64,000 nt of DNA from Apium graveolens (taxonomy: Eukaryota > Streptophyta > Magnoliopsida > Apiales > Apiaceae), in the NCBI RefSeq assembly GCF_009905375.1, contig NC_133653.1, positions 58,602,673-58,666,672 of the forward strand, given 5' to 3'. The notes under the pieces were generated by a model, which was not told the origin of the DNA, did not search any database, and saw only the letters and a program-made list of their open reading frames with translations. This document shows positions 1 through 10,686 of this stretch, one piece after another; the first letter of the stretch is position 1, and every line of letters begins with the position of its first letter. Made by a program: the position numbers and the translations under genes.

Positions 1-38
1 TGGAATCACCCACAATCTTTTGTGAAGTTGTTGAAGAG

Positions 39-1872
39 ATGTGGACCACTGCTACCTACAACTCTACAGATAAGACCATCACTCTAACCATTAAAGGTAA
101 AGAATTATGTATCAATAGTGATGAGATAAAAGCATGTTTCAAAATTCCTGATAAATATGTGACTTCACCACACATTGACACTGATATAATCAATATGCTT
201 AATTCCATGCACTATGCATTTCCTACTTCTAAGCTGAGTGATATTAGGAAAATGGGTCTTAGGAAAGAGTGGAGTTTCTTGTGTGATGTCGTTACAAAGG
301 TTTTCTCAGGAAAGATAAGTAATTTTGATTCAGTGAATATTTCCATGCTTAACATGCTCTACATGCTAGTTACAGATAAATTCTACAATTTCAGTGATCT
401 TGTCTTGTTTGAGTTAGGTTTTAAATTAGGAGAGTTAAATAAAAGAGGTAAGAATGTGTATTATGCTAGATTTCTTATGTTATTAGCTAACCACCTCTGT
501 GAAGAGATTGTGCTTGAGAACCCTAACAACAAACTAGATTGATGGGTTCAAGAGAGAAGGCTCATTGCAGATTTGAACAGGGCCAATCATCACAAGGATG
601 TGCCAATGTTCTATTTTCCTGTAATGCAAGCACCTCAGGTAAGTGAGGTAGGTTCACCTATCCCTACAACTATTCCAACCTCGACAATTTCTTTGAGTTC
701 AAGTGTGGCTATGACAACTGTGTCAATGACCAAACAGATGCCTACCAAAGCTGCCAAACCTTCAATTATTTCAAAATCCAAATCAAAGAAAGCCCCCTCT
801 GGTATCTCTCAAAAGATGCCAGTTGAAAAATCCACTAAAGCCAAAGAGGGGAGTGTGAAGGAGAGTAAGTTAGGTGAGGGAAGGGGTGAACATTAAAAAA
901 ACCCCAAGAATAAGGTTGGAGAGTTGAGTGAATCCCAGCCTAGCCACACTGCAGTTTCCCAACAAACTGTAGTGCTTGAAAAGGACAAAAGCTCATTTCT
1001 AGCTGCATCCTCCCAAAAGGATGTAACTATTGAACAAAGCTCTCAACCAAGAGCACATACCAAGAGGGTTAGGGACACAATCTCACCCCAAACTTATACC
1101 AGAAAGAAGGAATCAAAAACCTTTGGGGATGCACAGGGTACACACCTGTGCAAACTGGTGCTAAAGACACAGTCAATGCACCTTCACAAATTCAGTTTGA
1201 TGTGGCTCCAATAAATGTGGAGTCACAGCCAAAATCTCTAGTTATAGAAGCACCTCAAACACCAAACTTACCAACAAATTCTCTGGATGTGGATATGATA
1301 AACACATCAATTCCTGATTCCCCTTCTTTAACTCTGTTGGGGAAGCCAAAATCTAGTGCAAGTGAGCATCATCTTTTAGATGATTTGTTGGCTCACTTGC
1401 CAATTCTTTCAGGAAATGTTGTATCATTTGTGCCTAGAATATCTTCAATCAGCACAGAGCCAATAATAGTTTCTATTCCCAGCTCATTCATTTCTACTCT
1501 CTCGACGGAATTGCTCATCCGTCGAATAGTGACTGTATCCCGACGGATAAGCCTAACAACAGTTATCCGTCGGATAGCAAAACCACTCACTCGATGGATA
1601 TCACTCATCCATCGAGTATCTCTGCACAACTTCAAACTTCAATTATTTCTAGTGCAGAAGATTTAGTGGTTGTACAGTCACTCTTAGGATTGAGAGAGAA
1701 GAGTGTTTTGAGTGAGAGTTTGGGTTGCTCCCAGAAAAAAGGAGAGGAAATAAGTGAAAATATGCAATCCATTTCTTCAGGATTGGCAAAAGAGAGTGAG
1801 AGGAGTCCAACCTTAGTAGGTGAAGGTGAGGGTGTGAGGGTGGGGAGCCAGGGTGAGACCCTGATGCAATAA
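39..1872 (+). pseudogene. Element O post-pol extra ORF, N-terminal part (decayed)
   Basis: This is a run of open segments at 39-542, 573-896, 924-1214, 1148-1666 and 1594-1872. The first three share one frame; the frame then shifts near 1190 and again before 2037. The 39-542 segment is a compact domain beginning MWTTATYNSTDK. The following segments are low-complexity, rich in Ser, Thr, Pro and Lys. The layout (globular start, then a long disordered, charged linker) resembles the additional, sometimes called env-like, frame found after pol in some copia elements of Asteraceae and Apiaceae. I recognise the type but no biochemical function, and I see no clear signal peptide or membrane segment. 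Three hairpins fall at 1502-1617 within the linker. The TGA at 541 and later breaks make it non-coding now. Confidence 0.5.
1502..1617. repeat. Three consecutive short inverted repeats (hairpins) in the O extra ORF
   Basis: Arm pairs are 1502-1509 with 1518-1525 (TCGACGGA / TCCGTCGA), 1540-1550 with 1563-1573 (CCGACGGATAA / TTATCCGTCGG) and 1589-1599 with 1607-1617 (ACTCGATGGAT / ATCCATCGAGT). All arms match perfectly, with loops of 7 to 12 bases. The arm sequence is the same motif that is repeated about ten times in the 3' LTR of this element. Confidence 0.9.
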
Positions 1873-2036
1873 AAGGGAGAAAATGAGAGAAATGCAGGTA
1901 CTGGAGCAATAAGGATGGACTATCTCATTATCCCAAAGCTGTTATAGATTCCACTTCGCTTGATGCTGAGGCATTTACTCACCCTATTCCAGCTTATCAA
2001 CTTCTAGCTGAACAGGGCAATGACAATGCAGAGAGG

Positions 2037-2677
2037 ATGCTGAATTTAGTACATACCACACAGTCCTTAATGAGAGCTAAGGATGCCATCACAGCTTTGC
2101 CTTCTACAGCTGGTGATGTGGACTATGAGACTGGTAATTCAACTAATTTCTTTGGAGATGGGAGTGGGGATAGTGAAGATGAAGCAATGGACATAAGGGG
2201 AGAAGTAGGCTCAAGTTCAAGGTCAGGTATGCCATCATGGGCATTCTCAAAGCAGTGTGATGAGCATTACTTCAAGACAACCCTGATCCAATTAATCAAT
2301 CAGACAAATACTGCTCTTCAAACCACTACCAATGCCAGCACCAAGAAGCTCCTTCAGGCACATCTAGCCTCCCTGCAACTTCAACAAATCCAGGGCTTCC
2401 AGACCCCTAGAGATGTGAATACTATGAAGAATGATATTGAGGAGATGAAAAAGGCTATTTCAGACAGGATAGACTCTAAACTTCCAGAAGCTACAATGCT
2501 TGACATCAAGAGGAAATTAAGGAAAAATTCTGATCTGTCAACCAAGATAGATGTCTTGGACACAAGAATGTCAGTCATGGAAGCATCTTTAACTGCCATT
2601 CATCTCCATCAAGCCCAACAGACTGATCTACTTCAAAAACTGGTGGCTGCTCAAACCCCCTCCTCTACTCAACTTGA
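2037..2677 (+). pseudogene. Element O post-pol extra ORF, central part up to the N insertion
   Basis: This open segment of about 213 codons starts with a Leu/Thr-rich helix, passes an acidic Asp/Glu/Gly/Ser stretch near residues 35-65, and ends in a long predicted coiled coil with Gln- and Lys-rich heptads (about residues 85-205). It returns to the frame of the first segments of this ORF. The reading frame is cut at codon LD by insertion of copia N at 2678; the apparent C-terminal residues past 2677 are encoded by the LTR of N. The continuation after the insertion starts at 10687. The function is unknown. Coiled coils suggest a structural or multimerising role, which is inference only. Confidence 0.5.
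2673..2677. repeat. Target-site duplication of element N, left copy (CTTGA)
   Basis: CTTGA directly precedes the 5' LTR of N and is repeated at 10682-10686 directly after the 3' LTR. Removing one copy with the element restores a continuous flank. Confidence 0.95.
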
Positions 2678-4250
2678 TGAAAGAGATATGTCCTAAGTCC
2701 AATCAGTATGAGGATTTAGGAATAACTTTTATGTAATCTGTTTTGATTTCATTAATAATTAATAAAAGACTTGTTTTGTTTTTTATTACGGGCTCTATCT
2801 ATTTAAATGTTTAAATAAGATATACCATAGTTTAGAGTAAAGCTTTTTATGGATTATGATGAGATCATAATAGTGAGACCTAAAAGATGATAACTCTAAA
2901 CTTAAATAGTTCCCGGTCATAGGATTACTAACTGGTAATTAATAATCCGCAAAGATTGGTACATACTATGCTTGCTCCCTTCAGGAGGATGTCTGTTCTC
3001 ATAGGCATTTGTGTGGTGACACTATAGCTAGTATGTAGGTGCTTATTATAGAATAAGTTCACTGAACATGACTCGCACAGCTGAACAACTGATGGAGTTC
3101 ACTCACGTGTCAGCAGTTGTTCACATAGTGATAGTTGTACAAGTATCCTTAGACTTGAGGTCATCATAGTCATCTTGTGTACACTGAACTATGCTTTGGT
3201 TTAGTTCTTAGTCTCCAGGGACAATTATTAGGGCTCTACTGGGTATAGGAATTTGTACACGAAGATAGTGTATGATCAATAAAGGATCTACCCCTTCCAG
3301 TGAAGGAAGAGAATGTTCAAAGCTGATCCACTTATGCTAGTTCGAGAATCTCTGGCCAGAGTGAATGAAATTAGAAAGGAGTTTCTAATTTACATAGAAC
3401 TGAGCATAGTGAATGGGAAAGCAAATGATTAAATTAGATAGGCTTGACACAAGATCCATGCCTTGTATTTAATCAGGACATTGGAGGGTAGAAGGAGTTA
3501 ATTGTACGGTAACTATTCACTGAATAGGTTCTTGGTATTCTAAGCAGTGAATTAATATTATCCGGATAGTCGCGATATGTTGAGAAGCATCACTCACGAT
3601 GTAGAATAAATATAATTAATCAGTTAATTATATTTAGTGAATTTTAATATTCATATAAATAATTAATAATAGTTTATTATTATTTATTTCTACTACCGGC
3701 ATAATTTTGAACCTACAGGGTCACACCATAAAAAAATATTTTCTTTGATGAAAAATGAGAGAGAGAATTATTTTCTAAATAGTTAAGAAAAACAAATAAT
3801 GATTAAAATAGTTTTAATTATTATTAAAGCATTTTATGAAGATAAAATGTGGGGGTTAATATATATAAAGATATATTATAAAACCCTAGGAGAGTCCTAT
3901 AAATAGAATGAGATGGATGGCTCATAAAATATAACACACAATTTTGGTTTTGTGAAAACCCTAGCCTCCATCTTCTTCTTCTCTCTCTCTCTCCCAAAAC
4001 TCCATTTTTATAAAAGCTTAGTTTTATAAAAAGGTTCATCGAAGCAGATCGTTCTTGGTGGATACCGGTAGAGTGCTTCACACACTGAGGAGCAACTGCT
4101 AGCACTCTAATTTTTAAAGGCTTCGATTCACGAGGTATGATTTCGATTCCTCAGCTTTTCCCTTTTATATGTTTTTTTCTATGTGTGCGGTATATGGTTT
4201 TTACGGAATAATTGTTATTTCACGCTTCCGCTCATCCGTAAATTCCATCA
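2678..4250 (+). repeat. Element N 5' LTR
   Basis: It starts TGAAAGAGATATG and ends AAATTCCATCA, and is matched almost base for base by 9114-10681. A TATA box (TATAAATA) lies at 3898-3905, followed by a leader with a CT-rich microsatellite near 3972-3992. Start and end are fixed by the TSD on the left and the PBS on the right. Confidence 0.95.
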
Positions 4251-4251
4251 T

Positions 4252-4263
4252 TGGCATCAGAGC
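4252..4263 (+). promoter_or_regulatory. Element N primer binding site (initiator tRNA-Met type)
   Basis: TGGCATCAGAGC starts one base after the 5' LTR and differs by one base from the canonical copia PBS TGGTATCAGAGC, which is complementary to the 3' end of initiator tRNA-Met. Confidence 0.9.
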
Positions 4264-4820
4264 TAGGTTCTGCATATAGAGATTCATATAAAAAATCTCA
4301 TGTATGGATTTATTATGATTTTTGCAAGTTTATTTGGATTTAATTATGAATTAATTCGAAATAATTTTTGCATGAGATTTTGACTACTGATCTGGGTTCT
4401 ACAAGTGTTGTAGATCATCTAGGTATTTTTTTCATAATTTTGTGATGTGTAGATTATTTGTTATGAATTTTTTAAAATTGTTTTAATTAAAATTTATGAA
4501 ATAATTATGCATGTGAATAATTATGATTAAAATTTGCACAAGGACCCATGGCTGATTTGGTATTTTTCTGCTACTCCCTGATTTAAGAAATCATATTATT
4601 TTGATTTTTATTAATTTATTAATTAAATGTTAATTAATTTATTAATAATAAAATTAAAATAATATATTAATAAAGAGTTATTAATAAGGGAGTAAAGGGA
4701 AAGGGGGTTACATCTCCTAATTGTAACAGCAGGAAGACAAACAGTCAACGGCAGGGAAGAAACAGAAAAAACCTGATGCGGCTGTGCAGGCGCGTGCGCT
4801 GCACGCGGGGAAGGGGTGTG

Positions 4821-4924
4821 TTGCGCATTTCGTGAATGCGTTACATACTGTTGCGCATTTACGGAATGCGTTACACGCGTAAATGGCTCAACAGTGTTGT
4901 AACGCATTACGTACATGCGTTACA
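4821..4924. repeat. Short direct and inverted repeats in the N leader
   Basis: Units at 4821-4845 and 4851-4875 share TTGCGCATTT, a variable CG centre and AATGCGTTACA. A third, partly inverted copy lies at about 4895-4924 (GTAACGCATTACG ... ATGCGTTACAG). Each unit is nearly self-complementary and could fold. Confidence 0.8.
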
Positions 4925-5673
4925 GCCCGTATGTCCACATTAAATTTGATTTTTTGGGAGTTTCGTAACTCCGTTTTAGGCGTGCAATATATCGTTGGAT
5001 TCGTTTTTCCGAGACGGATCTAATGGAGTGGTCAAATATTTTTTATTTAAAAGTTTTGAACTGTTTATATTCCCGAAAGTGTTTTAAAGCATGATTTAAT
5101 TGTTTTAATTGCTTTTAAATGCTATAATAAATCCATACATCATTATATCAATGTGTGACATGATATTACTTGCATGCTTACTTGTTTATTTATTTTTATA
5201 TATGAGATATATGCCTGTGTTTACCATGCGATGATAGATTTAGGTGAACTTAAATCAATATAAGGCGTGCTATAGAAAATCTAGAATAAGAATCGTTTCT
5301 TGCCTTGACAATAATATTATGAATACAATCATGAGATTCTTGTGTTTATGAAACACGTAATTAAATATGAATTTTCAATTTTGAGAGAAAGGATGATTCT
5401 GTCAACAATAGATTTCTATCTGTAAGAAAGGGTTATTAAGTGACGCCTCTTGACAATGCTCCACCCGATCTGGGAATCATCTGATTATCGATTATTGATT
5501 TGAAATATCTAATTTAAAAGGAAGAATCTCTTTATAATATGATTATGATTGTAACGTAATATAATCCCTCTAATATTAAATAATATCAAGTAGTAATTGG
5601 CCAATGACACAACGGGCTTGTGTCGGTCATAGCCTTCCAACATGATAGAAAGGGGTTCTTATTTTTAAATCAT

Positions 5674-5982
5674 TGTCGTTTCGTGCTACAACCGAGGGCT
5701 TTGATTTCGAAATAAGGAATACTTGTCTTTTACATAGAGATGTGTACATTAAATTAGAATCTAAAGGTCGTTACGTGCTACAGTCGTGGGCCGTTGGAGA
5801 CTGATTCAATTGTACGGAATGTTGGGTTAGACTTGACTTAGAATATTGAGTTTGTCGTGCCACAGCCGTGACTCAAGTATTCAAGAGGCTAAAATTATAT
5901 TAGGGAATAACATAAGATGTAATTGACAAGAGTTGTCTGCCTATTGAACATCACATGACGTTTCGTGCTACAGCCAAGGTTA
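5674..5982 (+). repeat. Degenerate interspersed repeat in the N leader
   Basis: Copies of a TCG-T-CGTGCTACAGCCG-like core occur near 5676, 5768, 5853 and 5959, about 85 to 106 bases apart, with a weaker copy near 5625. The intervening sequence is not repeated. Confidence 0.7.
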
Positions 5983-6177
5983 TGTAATGGAATATAGGAT
6001 CCCTATTCCCACTAGCATTATGAATGCCTAATTTTGACTTAGGGGGTGTATAAATTAGATAAACTACTGGGAGCCACTTATGAATAAACACCCGATTCAT
6101 ATAGTGTTTTGAAATAAAATTGAATATTTGCTAAGTGTTGTTATGTGTTTATCATTTACAGATTTACTATATTCGTT

Positions 6178-7235
6178 ATGTCTTCTGCACTATCACTCTG
6201 GAGTATACTAGATGCTCACAAGTTGACTGGTCCTAATTTTGCTGACTTGCTTCGAAACTTGAGAATTGTTCTCAGGGTTGAGAAGCTGGAATATGTGCTT
6301 GACTCACCTAAGCCTACTGAACCTGCTAACGATGCACATAATGATGAACATGTTGTGTGTTGTAAGTGGATAGATGATGCAAATGTTGCTCAATGCATCA
6401 TGTTAGCTTTCATGAACATTGAGCTACAGAAGCAGCATGAGCATATGGATGCTCACACTATCCTTATGCATCTACAAGAGTTGTATGATGTGGCAGGGAG
6501 GACAGCTCGATATGAGATATCGAAGGAGCTGTTCCGTTGTAGGATGTCTGAGGGATCATCCGTGAATGACCATGTACTTAAGATGATCAATTTGATTGAA
6601 CGTCTTGGACAACTTGGTTTTGCCATGAATGGGGAGCTGAGCCAAGACTTGGTCTTGCAATCACTTCCAGGTTCGTTTTCGCAGTTTGTTGTGAATTTTC
6701 ACATGAATAAGCTGGATGTCAGCCTGGCTGAACTCCACAACATGTTGAAGACTGCGGAATCGAATTTCCCCCTAAGAAGAGTTCTGTTCTTCTAATTGGT
6801 GAAGGTTCCAATCCTAAGATAAGGAAGAGGAACCCTTCCAAGAAGAAGAAAGTAGGTGAAGAAAAGCCGGTTCCACTAAAAGATGAAGACCCCAAGAGCA
6901 AAGTTGTTTGCTTTCACTGTAACAAGGTGGGGCACTGGAAGAGGAACTGCAAGGTTTACCTTGCAGAGTTGAAGAAGAAGAAGGGGAGTGAGACTACCGC
7001 TTCTGATTCAGGTATGTTCATGATAGAAATGAATATGTCATTAAGTCAAATTTCTACTTGGGTATTAGATACCGCCTGTGGTTCTTACATCTGCAATTCG
7101 TTGCAGGGACTAAGGAGAAGTAGGACTCTTGAGGAAGAGGAGGTGATTCTACTGATGGGAAATGGAGTAAGAGTTGCTGCTGAAGATGTAGGATCATTTC
7201 ATTTACATATGCCTACGGGCAAGACTATTATTTGA
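6178..7235 (+). pseudogene. Element N gag and protease (frameshifted)
   Basis: The frame from the ATG at 6178 encodes a copia Gag core (UBN2-like) beginning MSSALSLW. An in-frame ATG at 6145 adds 11 residues and is less likely. The frame is lost in a C run at 6768-6772, where one C appears deleted, and stops at 6795. The correct frame then continues with a Lys-rich stretch and a CCHC zinc knuckle (C-X2-C-X4-H-X4-C, 6910-6951). It ends with a protease-like segment whose catalytic motif reads DTA rather than D-S/T-G, near 7065. A TGA at 7233-7235 closes it. In an intact element Gag would assemble the particle and protease would mature the polyprotein. Confidence 0.85.
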
Positions 7236-7960
7236 AATAATTGTTATTTTGTTTCCTTGATTGTTAGGAATATTGTTTCTATTCCTATGTTGGATTTGGA
7301 TGGTTTTTCATTTTATTATTAAGAATAATGAATATTCTATCCTTAGAGATAATATTCTTTATTGACGTGGTATTTTAAATAATGGTGTGTATGTATGTGA
7401 CATAATTTATTTCAGATTGAACAAACTAATAAAAGAAAAGGGATGATGAAAATCTCACTTTCTTTTGGCACTGCAGACTTGGTCATATTAGTGAAAATAG
7501 ACTGCGAACATTGCATAAGGAAGGGTTACTTGACCCCTTTTTGATTTTAAATCATATCCTACACGCGAGTCTTGTCTATTGGGTAAAATGACCAAATCTC
7601 CATTTAGTGGACATGGAGAGAGGGCTGCAGATTTGCTAGGATTGGTACACACAGATGTATGTGGACCAATGTCTACGCAAGCCATGGGTGGATTTTCATA
7701 CTTCATTACTTTCATAAATGATAGATCTAGATTCGGATATATGTTTGATGAAACATAAGTCTGATACCTTTGAAAAGTTCAAAGAGTATAAGTATGAGGT
7801 GGAGAAACAAACCAAAAATGGTATTATAACTCTTCGATCAGATCGAGGTGGTGAATACTTGAATGGAGAGTTTCTGGATTATCTCAAAGAAAAGGGTATA
7901 GTCTCCCAGTGGACTCCTCCAGATTGGTATCTGAAAGGAGAAATCGAACTTTGTTAGACA
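7236..7960 (+). pseudogene. Element N integrase, N-terminal zinc domain and first part of the core (broken)
   Basis: A GAG-pre-integrase type HHCC start (HCRLGHIS...) is readable near 7470-7540. A frameshift near 7540 then leads into an rve-type core containing HTDVCGP, with the first catalytic Asp, near 7648. A stop interrupts near 7757, and the frame resumes with SDRGGEYLNGEF, which holds the second catalytic Asp, around 7840-7870. Another shift near 7915-7925 separates this from the following segment. The order after protease and before RT is diagnostic of copia. It is not translatable as one product. Confidence 0.85.
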
Positions 7961-8985
7961 TGGTTCGGTCCATGATGAGCTATGCAAATCTTCCAGTATT
8001 CTTATGGGGTTATGCATTGGAAACCTCAGCATATTTACTGAATAAGGTGCCTTCCAAATCTGTTCCTCAAACTCTATATGAGATATGGAAAGAAAGGAAA
8101 CCGAGTCTTAAACACGTTAAGATTTTGGGATGTCCAGCTTATATCAAGAAAGTTGACCCAGATAAGCTGGAATCTCGATCCGTAAAATGGAGTTTTGTGG
8201 GATATCCTAAAGAGACTTTAGGGTATTACTTTTACACCGATCATCGGGTGTTTATCTCCAGACATGCTACCTTCTTGGAAAAGGAGTTTATCCTTGAAGG
8301 AAACAGTGGGAGCAAAATTGAACTTGATGAAGTTCAAGAAGCACAAACTACTACGAATCAAGTGGAAACACCTGTTCAGACTGAACAACCTTCTGTGGAA
8401 CAGCCCATTCGTAGGTCAGGGAGAGTGTCTCGCCAACCTGAGAGGTATTATGGCCTTGTCATTGAGAATGACAATGAGTTGTCAATCATTGATGATGACG
8501 ACCTTATGACCTATAATGAAGCTATGAGTAGTGTTGACTCAGAGAAATGGCAAAGTGCCATGAAATCCGAAATGGAATCTATATATACGATATACAAAAG
8601 AAAGATTAGAGCAGATGGCCAGGTGGAGACCTTTAAAGCCAGGCTTGTGGCAAAAGGATTCAAACAAAGGCAATGGATTGACTTTGATGAAACCTTTTAC
8701 CTGTAGCCCTGTTAAAATCAGTTCGGATTTTGCTTGCGATTGCTGCTTACTACGACTATGAGATCTGGCAAATGGCCAGATGGTTTTTTTTCCAAGGGAA
8801 ATGAAAACCTAGTATGTGTAAGCTGCTGCGAACCATATGTGGTTTAAAGCAAGCTTCTCGTAGATGGAACATCCGTTTTGATGAGACAATCAAAGAGTTT
8901 GGTTTTATCAAAAAATGTAGATGAACCATGTGTCTACAAAAGGGTTAGTGGGAGTGCGGTAACATTTCTTGTATTGTATTGAAAG
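7909..8985 (+). pseudogene. Element N integrase end and deleted reverse transcriptase
   Basis: The frame reopens with the integrase Glu region (SERRNRTLLDMVRSMM) and the conserved copia C-terminal integrase segment, followed by an acidic linker and the start of RT ([11 protein letters not shown]..., near 8637). RT then loses most of the AFLNG region after about 8770. It resumes with GLKQASRRWN near 8845 and breaks off near 8980 exactly after LVLY, where the catalytic VDD should follow. The next recognisable sequence, about 9000-9065, corresponds to the extreme C-terminus after RNase H. RT fingers and palm are therefore fragmentary, and the RT thumb, connection and RNase H are gone. Confidence 0.85.
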
Positions 8986-9100
8986 AGAGTCGACACACAT
9001 AATAACATAGCAAACCCACTCACAAAGCCACTTTCTAAAAGTCACTTTGATCGTCATAAAGACAGGATGGGTATTAGATACCAAAGTGATTGACTTTAGT

Positions 9101-9113
9101 ACAAGTGGGAGAT
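9101..9113 (+). promoter_or_regulatory. Element N polypurine tract
   Basis: The purine-rich ACAAGTGGGAGAT abuts the TG of the 3' LTR, as expected for plus-strand priming. Confidence 0.85.
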
Positions 9114-10681
9114 TGAAAGAGATATGTCCTAAGTCCAATCAGTATGAGGATTTAGGAATAACTTTTATGTAATCTGTTGTGATTTCATTGATAATTAATA
9201 AAAGACTTGTTTTGTTTTTTATTACGGGCTCTATCTATTTAAATGTTTAAATAAGATATACCATAGTTTAGAGTAAAGTTTTTTATGGATTATGATGAGA
9301 TCATAATAGTGAGACCTAAAAGATGATAACTCTAAACTTAAATAGTTCCCGGTCATAGGATTACTAACTGGTAATTAATAATCCGCAAAGATTGGTACAT
9401 ACTATGCTTGCTCCCTTCAGGAGGATGTCTGTTCTCATAGGCATTTGTGTGGTGACACTATAGCTAGTATGTAGGTGCTTATTATAGAATAAGTTCACTG
9501 AACATGACTCGCACAGCTGAACAACTGATGGAGTTCACTCACGTGTCAGCAGTTGTTCATATATAGTTGTACAAGTGTCCTTAGACTTGAGGTCATCATA
9601 GTCATCTTGTGTACACTGAACTATGCTTTGGTTTAGTTCTTAGTCTCCAGGGACAATTATTAGGGCTCTACTGGGTATAGGAATTTGTACACGAAGATAG
9701 TGTATGATCAATAAAGGATATACCCCTTCCAGTGAAGGAAGAGAATGTTCAAAGTTGATCCACTTATGCTAGTTCAGGAATCTCTGGCCAGAGTGAATGA
9801 AATTAGAAAGGAGTTTCTAATTTACATAGAACTGAGCATAGTGAATGGGAAAGCAAATGATTAAATTAGATAGGCTTGACACAAGATCCATGCCTTGTAT
9901 TTAATCAGGACATTGGAGGGTAGAAGGAGTTAATTATACGGTAACTATTCACTGAATAGGTTCTTGGTATTCTAAGCAGTGAATTCATATTATCCGGATA
10001 GTCGCGATATGTTGAGAAGCATCACTCACGATGTAGAATAAATATAATTAATCAGTTAATTATATTTAGTGAATTTTAATATTCATATAAATAATTAATA
10101 ATAGTTTATTATTATTTATTTCTACTACCGGCATAATTTTGAACCTACAAGGTCACACCATAAAAGAATATTTTCTTTGATGAAAAATGAGAGAGAGAAT
10201 TATTTTCTAAATAGTTAAGAAAAACAAATAATGATTAAAATAGTTTTAATTATTATTAAAGCATTTTATGAAGATAAAATGTGAGGGTTAATATATATAA
10301 AGATATATTATAAAACCCTAGGAGAGTCCTATAAATAGAATGAGATGGATGGCTCATAAAATACAACACACAATTTTGGTTTTGTGAAAACCCTAGCCTC
10401 CATCTTCTTCTTCTCTCTCTCTCTCCCAAAACTCCATTTTTATAAAAGCTTAGTTTTATAAAAAGGTTCATCGAAGCGGATCGTTCTTGGTGGATACCGG
10501 TAGAGTGCTTCACACACTGAGGAGCAACTGCTAGTACTCTAATTTTTAAAGGCTTCGATTCATGAGGTATGATTTCGATTCCTCAGCTTTTCCCTTTTAT
10601 ATGTTTTTTCTATGTGTGCGGTATATAGTTTTTACGGAATAATTGTTATTTCACGCTTCCGCTCATCCGTAAATTCCATCA
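9114..10681 (+). repeat. Element N 3' LTR
   Basis: 1568 bp, starting TGAAAGAGATATG and ending AATTCCATCA, with TATA at 10330-10337. Compared with the 5' LTR it carries a small deletion near 9560 and scattered substitutions. It is followed by the TSD CTTGA at 10682-10686. Confidence 0.95.
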
Positions 10682-10686
10682 CTTGA
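10682..10686. repeat. Target-site duplication of element N, right copy (CTTGA)
   Basis: Identical to 2673-2677. Confidence 0.95.

Larger units (their letters stand above)
4251..6177 (+). other. Element N untranslated leader with two repeat clusters
   Basis: About 1.9 kb between PBS and gag holds no convincing coding region. It is AT-rich apart from a GC-rich patch at 4770-4925. Two clusters stand out: direct and inverted copies of a GCGCATTT...AATGCGTTACA unit at 4821-4924, and degenerate copies of a TCGTTTCGTGCTACAGCC unit at about 5675-5980. The leader is long for a copia element. Confidence 0.7.
2678..10681 (+). mobile_element. Element N: complete Ty1/copia retrotransposon with an internal pol deletion
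   Basis: The element is 8.0 kb, bounded by LTRs of 1573 bp (2678-4250) and 1568 bp (9114-10681), both TG...CA, with perfect 5-bp TSDs. The order inside is PBS, a 1.9-kb leader, gag, protease, integrase and an RT remnant, which is the copia order (integrase before RT). By eye I count about 20 differences between the LTRs (roughly 1.3 percent), so it is among the younger insertions here. A large part of RT and RNase H is missing, a C-run frameshift interrupts gag, and stops interrupt pol. It cannot be autonomous in its present form. Confidence 0.95.

Noticed and set aside
1393..1635. Minus-strand open frame across the hairpin cluster
   Set aside because: Its Arg/Ile/Val repeats simply reflect the inverted repeats read on the other strand.
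3824..4105. Minus-strand open frame of 93 codons in the N 5' LTR, repeated at 10256-10513
   Set aside because: It recurs only because the LTR is duplicated; it overlaps the TATA box and leader, has low complexity, and no promoter on that strand was seen.
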